From positions 1 through 64,000 of the forward strand of contig NZ_LBHJ01000020.1 of assembly GCF_001006305.1 (NCBI RefSeq): 64,000 bases of DNA. Reading direction: 5' to 3'. The notes beneath the pieces are model-generated. The model was given only the letters and a program-made list of their open reading frames with translations, was not told where the DNA came from and searched no databases. Shown piece after piece: positions 45,487-52,340 of the stretch. This DNA is from Silvibacterium bohemicum. Lineage in GTDB: Bacteria; Acidobacteriota; Terriglobia; Terriglobales; Acidobacteriaceae. The position numbers and the translations under genes were made by a program. How positions within the stretch are numbered: the first letter of the stretch is position 1; each line of letters starts with the position of its first letter.

Positions 45487-46530
45487 ATGCACGATTGCGA
45501 TATTCTCGACGTAGAGATTCGTGTGCTCGTTGCCGACGACACTCGATTGCATACACAACTGCTTGCAGATGCACTGAAACGTGACGGTGCGATGGATGTG
45601 ATTGGTTCCGATTCACAGGAATTGGCCGCTCGATCGGATCTTCACAACTTCGATGTTCTTGTCCTTAGTTCTGGCCTCAACGAGCAGCCAGCCGGTGGAT
45701 TTGAGGCCTTGCGACAAGTACGCGCATCGCATCAAAATGTCCGCGCCGTGATGCTTCTGGACTCCTCGAAACCTAAATCAGTCCTGGAGGCATTTCGTGC
45801 AGGCGCACGAGGAGTGCTGAGCAGACAAGAGTCTTTTGAGACCTTGAGCAAATGCGTAAGAAGAGTACATCAGGGTCAAATCTGGGCGAACAGTCAACAG
45901 ATGAGCCTGCTGGTCCAGGCATTAATCTCTTCGCACGATTTTAATCCTGCGAACGCCGAGAGCCTGGAACAGCTTTCCAAGCGAGAGATGGAGATAGTCG
46001 ACAGCGTCGCTCAAGGATTGACAAATCGTGAGATTGCCGAGCGTCTGGGCTTAAGCCAGCACACCATCAAAAACTATCTGTTTCGGGTATTCGACAAAGT
46101 TGGAGTTTCAAGCCGGGTTGAGCTTTTGTTCATGACCTTCGGCCGGACTAACCAACCGGAGTCAGCCGGCAATGGCTTGTGGAAGAGCGATACCGACCAT
46201 GGTCTGCCGAGTGATTCAATTCTCGCCGGATGCCAGCGGGCTGCGGAAGAGGGTGCGTCCATCGCGCAACTTGAACTGGCGCGCTTCTACTGGAATCGTA
46301 GAGCTGATTCCAAGGACCTCATTCAAGCGTATAAGTGGTACTTCATCGCGCATCGACAAATATCGCGAACCAGCAAGAGTGTCGGGAAGACGATGACGGG
46401 AGAGCAGATTCTCCAAGCCGAACAAATGGCTACGGAGTGGCTGAAGAAAAAACAAAAACATTCCCCGGCATCTATTCAAGACGCGCCTGACCATCGCCCC
46501 AAAATCGCGCTGCGGGCAGCCTCCGAATAG
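45487..46530 (+). CDS. LuxR-type regulator with degenerate receiver and Sel1-like tail
   Basis: 347 residues from the ATG at 45487, chosen for its GGAG site 8 bp upstream; in-frame ATGs further up (45427) lack one. Residues ~9-125 form a receiver: the acidic pair DD is kept (~17-18), but the phospho-acceptor Asp is Ser (~61, LVLSSGL) and the conserved Lys is Arg (~113). Residues ~163-217 are a LuxR/NarL HTH (LSKREMEIVDSVAQGLTNREIAERL). The last ~130 residues carry a Sel1/TPR-like helix pair (EGASIAQLELARFY, AYKWYFIAH). Divergent from the EPS operon, it is the obvious candidate for its regulator. Confidence 0.87.
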   Translation: MHDCDILDVEIRVLVADDTRLHTQLLADALKRDGAMDVIGSDSQELAARSDLHNFDVLVLSSGLNEQPAGGFEALRQVRASHQNVRAVMLLDSSKPKSVLEAFRAGARGVLSRQESFETLSKCVRRVHQGQIWANSQQMSLLVQALISSHDFNPANAESLEQLSKREMEIVDSVAQGLTNREIAERLGLSQHTIKNYLFRVFDKVGVSSRVELLFMTFGRTNQPESAGNGLWKSDTDHGLPSDSILAGCQRAAEEGASIAQLELARFYWNRRADSKDLIQAYKWYFIAHRQISRTSKSVGKTMTGEQILQAEQMATEWLKKKQKHSPASIQDAPDHRPKIALRAASE

Positions 46531-46652
46531 TTTCTCGGACAGCTCGCTGGCAATCAGTAAGTAGGGCATATCTCCCTGGTTAGCCTTCGCGCCGAGTTAT
46601 TTGCGCTGAACTAGCCTGGGTTTCATGCGGAGACTAGCTTCTGAGTATGTCG

Positions 46653-46706
46653 TTGCGAGTGGGTGGGCAATGGACATCTGACATCCCACTACCCGCCCAC
46701 TCGCAA
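46653..46706 (+). terminator. Long terminator-like hairpin after the LuxR-type gene
   Basis: TTGCGAGTGGGTGGG pairs with CCCGCCCACTCGCAA (15 bp, one G.U pair on the plus strand) around a 24-nt loop. It lies between convergent genes, just past the C-terminus of the Ig protein gene. No clean T-run follows, so termination is probable but not certain. Confidence 0.55.
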
Positions 46707-46725
46707 ACATCTACTAACCGCGCAC

Positions 46726-48726
46726 CTACGGGACCGTTACCGGAACCGTTGCGGACGGCGCGCTCTGCACCCCGGCGGAATCGACACTTTCAACCATGTA
46801 GTCGTATGCCACGCCAGTCTGAACTGTGGTGTCCACATAAGTCGTTCCTGTGGTCACCGACGAGTTCAGTTTTTGGAATGTAGTGCTACCGCCTGGCGCT
46901 CGATATACGTTATAGCCCGTTACCGCGACGGGAGAGCTGCCGGGTGCATCCCAGTTCAACGAGACCTGAGCTGATGCCGAAGTGCCCGCGCCTGTGCCGG
47001 TGCCGCTCAGACTAACCACCGCTGTACCACGGGTCGAGGAGTTGCTCTGGATCGTCAGCGTTCCCGTTTCCGCTCCCGCGGCGGCTGGGTCAAATTGCAC
47101 AGTCAGGGTCAGAACCTGGCCTGCATTCAGAGTTTTGGGAAACGTGCCTCCGGTCACTTTGAAGCCCGTGCCGGCCAACGTTGCCGCATTCACGGTCACC
47201 GCCGACGTTCCCGTTGAACTCAGAGATAACGTCCGCGTCGAGACCGTCGCCACTGGTACACTGCCGAACGCCAAGCTGGTGTTGCCCACAACCAATGTTG
47301 CCGACCCTGTATTCAGCTGCAAAGCGAAGGTCTTGGAAACACCGCCCGCGCTTGCAGTCAGTGTCACCGCTTGTGCGGACGCCACTGCCGACACGTTCGC
47401 CGTAAAGGTGCTGCTTGTCGCATTTGCCGCGATGGTTACTGTTCCCGGTACGCTCACCGCCGCATTGCTGCTTGCCAGAGTCACGCTCTGACCGCCGCTG
47501 GCTGCAGCTCCACTCAAGGTCACGGTGCAGCTATCGGTTCCCGCGCCTGTGATCGACGCAGTGCTGCAGGTCAACCCATTCAACGATGAAGAGGAAGATG
47601 TCGCAGCTTTCAGCTGCAAGGAGAAGCTTTCGGAGACCGAACCCGCACTCGCCGTCAGTTTTACCGTTTGGGCGGAGGTGACTGACGAAACATTCGCTGT
47701 GAAGGTGGCGCTGGTCGCGTTTGCTGGAACCGTCACCGTCGCCGGCACGCTCACCGCCGCACCGCTGCTCGCCAGGCTCACGCTCTGACCGCCGCTGCTT
47801 GCAGGGCCACTTAGAGTCACGGTACAACTATCGCTCGCCGAGCCCGTCACTGACGAGCTGCTGCAGGTCAGCCCGCTCAGCACCGAAGGAGTCGCCGACC
47901 CAGAAGAACCATTCGAGAAGGTCGCCATCTGCATGATCCAGGGTCCGCCGGAAGTCAACGTCGCCTGGGCACTGTTCGCACCCGTTGCCGATACGATCTT
48001 GTCCTCGGCCAGATCGCTGTCAGGAGAGGTAATGATGCGGGCCGTAAATCCACTTCCCGGGGCTTGATTCCCTGTCGCTACCGTGTTTGCTGCAAAGATC
48101 AGCTCGCTTGCACTGGTTGTCGTTGCCGAGCCGCTATTTGCAGTGACACTATTTCCACTGGCTCCGGCCGTCACATCCAGCTTCGTCACTCCGCGATACT
48201 CCAGAATGCGGACATCCGCGTAGGCAGCCGCCTGACTGAAGCTTACGGTCACCTTGTCGGTGCCACTGAGAATATTCGACGCGTAATAGATTGACTGCCG
48301 CAATCCCGATCCGCTGGTCGGTCCGATGGCCAAGTGATAGACATTCCCTGTGCTATCTGTCACCGACTTTATGGTCGACGCCGTGTCGTTCCAGCCCACC
48401 ACCACGATGTTCAGGTCTCCCGCCGTCTCGGCATTGGCGTAGCTCACCGCTACCGAAGCCTCTGCCGTTTGCGGCGTGGCCGCGGCTACTTGTATGAAAC
48501 TGATTGCTCCCGCCTCCGCTGCATTCACTCCGAATCCGCAATCGGAGAGAGTAAGGAAGAGAGCGCAAGCAAACACCAAGATGAGACTGGCGTACCAACG
48601 GTTCAGCCGGCCGACTCGAATAAGATTGCTCGCGCAATCTTGTTCCCGCTGCGAAAGATCGCTCTGTGAAAAAACATTGTCTTTCGCTGATTTTGAGCCC
48701 GATGGACGAGCAAAAAAATTATTCAC
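46726..48726 (-). CDS. Secreted Ig-like/ASH/fibronectin-III repeat protein
   Basis: 666 residues from a GTG at 48726 with AGAGGTGA before it. An unusually long N-terminus precedes a hydrophobic segment at ~45-64 (signal or anchor). Residues ~73-273 are the module shared with the protein at 1-2791. Two ~95-residue Ig-like repeats follow (GLTCSS...SDSCTVTLSG pattern), then a choice-of-anchor D/ASH-like domain (LAFGSVPVATVSTRTLSL) and a C-terminal fibronectin-III domain (GYNVYRAPGGST). Likely an exposed adhesin-like or matrix protein. No enzyme motif. Confidence 0.85.
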   Translation of the reverse strand: MNNFFARPSGSKSAKDNVFSQSDLSQREQDCASNLIRVGRLNRWYASLILVFACALFLTLSDCGFGVNAAEAGAISFIQVAAATPQTAEASVAVSYANAETAGDLNIVVVGWNDTASTIKSVTDSTGNVYHLAIGPTSGSGLRQSIYYASNILSGTDKVTVSFSQAAAYADVRILEYRGVTKLDVTAGASGNSVTANSGSATTTSASELIFAANTVATGNQAPGSGFTARIITSPDSDLAEDKIVSATGANSAQATLTSGGPWIMQMATFSNGSSGSATPSVLSGLTCSSSSVTGSASDSCTVTLSGPASSGGQSVSLASSGAAVSVPATVTVPANATSATFTANVSSVTSAQTVKLTASAGSVSESFSLQLKAATSSSSSLNGLTCSTASITGAGTDSCTVTLSGAAASGGQSVTLASSNAAVSVPGTVTIAANATSSTFTANVSAVASAQAVTLTASAGGVSKTFALQLNTGSATLVVGNTSLAFGSVPVATVSTRTLSLSSTGTSAVTVNAATLAGTGFKVTGGTFPKTLNAGQVLTLTVQFDPAAAGAETGTLTIQSNSSTRGTAVVSLSGTGTGAGTSASAQVSLNWDAPGSSPVAVTGYNVYRAPGGSTTFQKLNSSVTTGTTYVDTTVQTGVAYDYMVESVDSAGVQSAPSATVPVTVP
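47300..47905 (-). repeat. Two tandem ~300-bp Ig-domain repeats
   Basis: Two direct repeats inside the Ig protein gene encode near-identical domains (CTVTLSG, GGQSVxLASS, SATFTANVS). The high Ala/Ser/Thr/Val content and similarity suggest recent duplication. Confidence 0.7.
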
Positions 48727-48904
48727 TACTTCACCTCTTACAAGAAATTCATGCGTTTCAAGGTTCGGGCTGCCAGTTCATCTTGAGCTGAAGAGGAGTC
48801 TCCCTAGTTCAAGGACCGGATCCAATTGGTTATCTTGTTTGTGATTGTGCTACGGGTAGTCAACATCTGGTAGACGCAAATTACGAATTCGCGATGTCTT
48901 CTAG

Positions 48905-48918
48905 TTACTTTCGTAAGA
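48905..48918. repeat. 14-bp repeat copy 1 (TTACTTTCGTAAGA)
   Basis: Contains the dyad TTAC-TTTC-GTAA. The identical sequence recurs exactly 100 bp to the right. Likely a regulator-binding site. Confidence 0.6.
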
Positions 48919-49004
48919 ATACTGAGAGATGTACCTGTCTCCAATACGTATCAATTGTGGGCACGAATTCGCTATTGCTCTATCACGTGGATTACCATTT
49001 CCCC

Positions 49005-49018
49005 TTACTTTCGTAAGA
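49005..49018. repeat. 14-bp repeat copy 2 (TTACTTTCGTAAGA)
   Basis: Identical to the copy at 48905; here the dyad extends to CTTAC-TTTC-GTAAG. Confidence 0.6.
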
Positions 49019-49181
49019 GTAAATGTAAGCCGCTATATATCTTTATTTAGCAGTAAACAGTGGAAGCATCGCTGCTGCTGCTCATCGCTGGCGGAGAGGT
49101 AAGAAATGCTCAGCTGGAGAATATTTTTCCTGATGGCGGGAATGAACTACCATTTTCATTCTATCGTGCAGACCATGATTG

Positions 49182-49195
49182 CCTACAAATGTAGG
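49182..49195. promoter_or_regulatory. Palindrome CCTACA-AA-TGTAGG
   Basis: Perfect 6-bp arms with a 2-bp centre, about 270 bp upstream of the oxidase gene. Operator-like. Confidence 0.45.
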
Positions 49196-49439
49196 TGTGC
49201 GAATGGTATTTCAATGCGAGATGAATTTTACACTTCATTGCATCTGGATTTGAAGCTTGTTTAGTTCTATCAAATGCGATATTCGCTATGGCCGATGCTC
49301 CAAACTGCTCTTTATAGACAATAGTCAGCCCATATCGTTGACCGCAAAGTGGAGATCACGTAAGCTAGGAATTAACGAAGCACATTGAATTGAATTTTGG
49401 CTCTTCCCTCACGCCGACTCTGAAGTTCTGGTAGGAATG

Positions 49440-49456
49440 GTAACTATTACTGTTAC
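49440..49456. promoter_or_regulatory. Short inverted repeat abutting the oxidase start
   Basis: GTAAC and GTTAC flank 7 bp, 8 bp before the ATG at 49465, where a ribosome site would be expected; no good Shine-Dalgarno is present. A repressor or RNA hairpin here would act on initiation. Confidence 0.35.
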
Positions 49457-49464
49457 GACTTCCC

Positions 49465-50694
49465 ATGCCGAAACGATCGAATGCGGTTGCTATTATCGGG
49501 GGCGGGATCGTCGGATTGGCGACGGGACTCGAGTTCACCAGGCGTTGGCCTGGCATTTCTGTTGCTGTCATCGAAAAAGAGTCGTCGCTCGCCGGTCACC
49601 AGACCAGCCACAACAGCGGCGTCATCCACTCTGGGATTTACTATAAGCCGGGAAGCCTCAAAGCTCGTCTTTGCGTCGAGGGCGCAACAGCACTTGTTCG
49701 CTTTTGTAGCGAAAATGGAGTTCCCTACGATATTTGCGGGAAGGTAATTGTCGCAATCACAGAGAGCGAGATCCCCCGGCTCGAAGAGCTGTTTCGGCGC
49801 GGCCAGGGTAATGGACTTGAGGGCCTCCGTATCCTCCAAAGGGAAGAGATTCGCGAGATAGAACCGTATGCCACCGGCGTACGTGGCATTCAAGTCCCAA
49901 GTACGGGCATTGTGGATTACGCTCGGGTCGCAGGAAAATATGCGGAGCTCATAGCTGCCCAGGGCGGATCGATTCATCTGTCGCACGAGGTCATCGGCCT
50001 CAAGCGCTACCCCGGATATACCGTCGTTGAGACCACCCAAGGCCCGGTTGAGGCACGTCTTGTGGTCAACTGCGCCGGTCTGCACAGTGACCGCATCAGC
50101 CGCATGGCGAAGGCCAAACTCGATCTCACAATCGTTCCCTTTCGCGGCGAATACTATGACATCGTTCCGGAGAAGCACCACTATATTAAAGGACTGCTGT
50201 ATCCAGTTCCTGACCCGCGATTTCCCTTCTTAGGCGTTCACTTCACGAGGCGGATCGGAGGCGGAGTAGAGGCGGGTCCGAACGCGGTCCTCGCCCTCAA
50301 ACGAGAGGGATATTCAAGAACATCCTTTCTCGCAAGCGACGTCGCCGGGTATCTGACCTTCCCCGGCTTTTGGATTATGGCCGCGAAAAACTGGCAGATG
50401 TCCGTTGGCGAATACCGTCGTTCGTGGAGTAAAGCGGCGTTCGTGCGAGCGCTGCAGCGGCTCATGCCGGAACTTAGCGCAGAGGATCTGGTGCCAGGCG
50501 GATCCGGAGTTCGGGCACAAGCGCTCGGCATCGACGGCAAGCTGATTGACGACTTTCATTTTGCCTACACCGAAGGCATCGTTCACGTGTGCAATGTTCC
50601 ATCGCCCGCAGCAACGGCATCGCTTGCGATCGGCAAGCACATCGTGGACACTATCGTGCAACGCGGGGGCATTGACTTGGCGGCGGTCAACTAG
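49465..50694 (+). CDS. lhgO: L-2-hydroxyglutarate oxidase
   Basis: 409 residues. The FAD-binding loop AIIGGGIVGLATG is at ~9-21; HQTSHNSGVIHSGIYYKPGSLKA is the LhgO signature region, and the C-terminal GSGVRAQ and HVCNVPSPAATAS segments complete the DAO-like fold. It oxidises L-2-hydroxyglutarate to 2-oxoglutarate, passing electrons to the membrane quinone pool, and salvages a by-product of lysine or central metabolism. It stands alone, with the anti-sigma gene convergent 40 bp downstream. Confidence 0.92.
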   Translation: MPKRSNAVAIIGGGIVGLATGLEFTRRWPGISVAVIEKESSLAGHQTSHNSGVIHSGIYYKPGSLKARLCVEGATALVRFCSENGVPYDICGKVIVAITESEIPRLEELFRRGQGNGLEGLRILQREEIREIEPYATGVRGIQVPSTGIVDYARVAGKYAELIAAQGGSIHLSHEVIGLKRYPGYTVVETTQGPVEARLVVNCAGLHSDRISRMAKAKLDLTIVPFRGEYYDIVPEKHHYIKGLLYPVPDPRFPFLGVHFTRRIGGGVEAGPNAVLALKREGYSRTSFLASDVAGYLTFPGFWIMAAKNWQMSVGEYRRSWSKAAFVRALQRLMPELSAEDLVPGGSGVRAQALGIDGKLIDDFHFAYTEGIVHVCNVPSPAATASLAIGKHIVDTIVQRGGIDLAAVN

Positions 50695-50734
50695 CCAGAC
50701 TCTCGCAGCAACTATCCGAAACGATCGGGCGCGC

Positions 50735-51577
50735 TCACGATCTTCTCTGAAAAGTTAATTTGGCATCTCGATCCTGCGGCGGAGTTGCTGGAACATACTT
50801 TTCGTAGGCAGCAATCCAGTTCGTGGCAATCGCCTCCTGGGCCACAGACAAATCGAGATGATGCGAGCAGACCATCTCGTGAAGGCGTTCTTCCAAAACA
50901 TCCTTCCGATGAGCATTCCACATCTCGGCGTTGTAGGGTTCGGGCCACAGGTTTCGAATGTCATCGTCACCTCCTAACCCTGGAGTGATCAGATAATCCA
51001 CCTCATACCTGTCGGATTGCGCGCTGGGAATGCCATACTCCGCGAAGACTTTCTGGCGTTCTATCGGCGAGACTTTCGTCACCACTTCTTCATGCGATAA
51101 CGTACAGACCTCTGCGAGTGATGCCTGCCGCGCTGCCCCCGGAGTGAACATGTGGTTGGGCAGAACGCCGTAGTCCGGCGACAGCAGCAGGGATGCGCCT
51201 GTCGCGGTGAAATGTCGAACGACCATAACTCCGACGAGAACAATGACTGCCGCGAGGGTAGCTGCGCCAAGCACACCGGGCAGGAGGCCACCGGAAATAC
51301 GACCCCAGGAAAAGAAGCCCGGTCTATCAATCGACAACTCCGCCATCCGGACTCGCAGCATCGCCCGTGCTCCTGCGACCGGGGGCAATTCGGCATCGAG
51401 GCTGCTTCTCTCTGTCTGCGCCAGGTCAATCAAGATGCTTTCCATCTCTGCCGCTCTGGTCCTGCAGCGCGCGCAGGCTTCGAGATGGGCTTGAACCCGT
51501 TGAGCGAGTACTTTCGTCTCGCCATCCGCCGCCAGCAGCAGTTCCTCGTCAGATACGTGTTGTTCGTGATCTTGCAT
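50735..51577 (-). CDS. Zinc-finger anti-sigma factor
   Basis: About 280 residues from an ATG at 51577, 4 bp after the sigma gene stop (GTG at 51598 would overlap it). The HLEACARC motif gives the HxxxCxxC of ZAS/zf-HC2 anti-sigma factors in the first 40 residues. A single membrane helix (LLPGVLGAATLAAVIVLVGV) lies at ~100-122, and the ~150-residue outside part is of no known family. It should hold the partner ECF sigma factor at the membrane until a signal arrives. Confidence 0.85.
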   Translation of the reverse strand: MQDHEQHVSDEELLLAADGETKVLAQRVQAHLEACARCRTRAAEMESILIDLAQTERSSLDAELPPVAGARAMLRVRMAELSIDRPGFFSWGRISGGLLPGVLGAATLAAVIVLVGVMVVRHFTATGASLLLSPDYGVLPNHMFTPGAARQASLAEVCTLSHEEVVTKVSPIERQKVFAEYGIPSAQSDRYEVDYLITPGLGGDDDIRNLWPEPYNAEMWNAHRKDVLEERLHEMVCSHHLDLSVAQEAIATNWIAAYEKYVPATPPQDRDAKLTFQRRS

Positions 51578-51581
51578 CGTG

Positions 51582-52172
51582 CTACCCCTGATCGGCACGG
51601 ATCAATTTGCCCAGCGACCGCGCAATTGACATCGAAACGCTTCCCAGAGAGATTCCCAGAGCTCCTGCAATTTCCCGATAATGGAGGCCCTCCGCCCGCA
51701 TACGGAGACAGCTCTGATCCACATCAGGCAGCGCCCGCACCACCGCGAGCAGCCGCTGTTGCCGTTGCGCGTCGGAGCAGGCGTCCTCCGGGTTAGGCCT
51801 CGGATCGGTCCGCTGCGCTGCGATGTCCGCATCCTCTTGCGTTGCCGCCGGCAGCCGCTTGTTGGCGTAACGCTGCTTCAGCGTGAGATTGTGAGCCACA
51901 CGGAATATCCATCCGCGCAGGTTCTGCCGCGACCGCCCCAACTGTAAATGCCGGAAGAGCGAGAGGAAGACCTCCTGAACAATCTCTTCTCCATCCGGAA
52001 CCGGCACGCCGAACGATACCGAGTAACGCAGAAGAGGATCGCGATATTGATCAAACAAGGCCAGAACCTCCTGCTCGATTTCAATCGCGGCCCCACGAGC
52101 TTCCGAAGAGGAAGCCAGAAGCGGTAAGTCACATGCCAGCTCTGCAGGAGTGAGTCGTCCTGATCTTTCCAT
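51582..52172 (-). CDS. ECF-type RNA polymerase sigma factor
   Basis: About 196 residues from the ATG at 52172; a GTG at 52226 would add 18. Region 2 (LLRYSVSFGVP, EEIVQEVFLSLFRHL, LRGWIFRVAHNL) and region 4 (ALPDVDQSCLRMRAEGLHYREIAGALGISLGSVSMSIARSLGKL) are both complete. It directs polymerase to a small regulon, probably including its own operon and the divergent TonB receptor gene. Confidence 0.88.
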   Translation of the reverse strand: MERSGRLTPAELACDLPLLASSSEARGAAIEIEQEVLALFDQYRDPLLRYSVSFGVPVPDGEEIVQEVFLSLFRHLQLGRSRQNLRGWIFRVAHNLTLKQRYANKRLPAATQEDADIAAQRTDPRPNPEDACSDAQRQQRLLAVVRALPDVDQSCLRMRAEGLHYREIAGALGISLGSVSMSIARSLGKLIRADQG

Positions 52173-52273
52173 CCTGAATATTCGGGTCCCTTTCAATCTG
52201 TTCAGCCTTTTTTCAGGATTCGGCACTCAGTGCGCAAAAACCCTGAACAGAATATAGGCCGTTGGAATATCCA

Positions 52274-52297
52274 GAATGCAAGACGAATCTTGCATTC
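52274..52297. promoter_or_regulatory. Perfect 10-bp inverted repeat in the sigma/TonB divergent region
   Basis: GAATGCAAGA-CGAA-TCTTGCATTC, a stem of 10 bp with a 4-nt loop, 44 bp before the chosen start of the TonB receptor. Could be an operator or a leader hairpin; no T-run follows at once. Confidence 0.6.
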
Positions 52298-52340
52298 CCC
52301 GCACTTTTAAATGTTCGAAACAATTTTTTTAAGGCAATGG

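Larger units (their letters stand above)
48727..49464. promoter_or_regulatory. 738-bp non-coding divergent region with spaced repeats
   Basis: AT-richer than the genes around it; no credible protein gene. It must carry promoters for the Ig protein (left) and the L-2-hydroxyglutarate oxidase (right). Holds a 14-bp direct repeat at 100-bp spacing, a 14-bp palindrome at 49182 and a short inverted repeat just before the oxidase ATG. Confidence 0.6.

Noticed and set aside
45114-45542. 142-codon minus-strand open frame overlapping the regulator start
   Set aside because: Largely antisense to the LuxR-type gene and composed of low-likelihood residues; overlaps palindromic DNA.
46982-47788. Plus-strand open frames opposite the Ig repeat protein
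   Set aside because: Shadows of Ala/Val/Thr-rich repeats on the other strand; the minus-strand product has clear Ig, ASH and FN3 domains.
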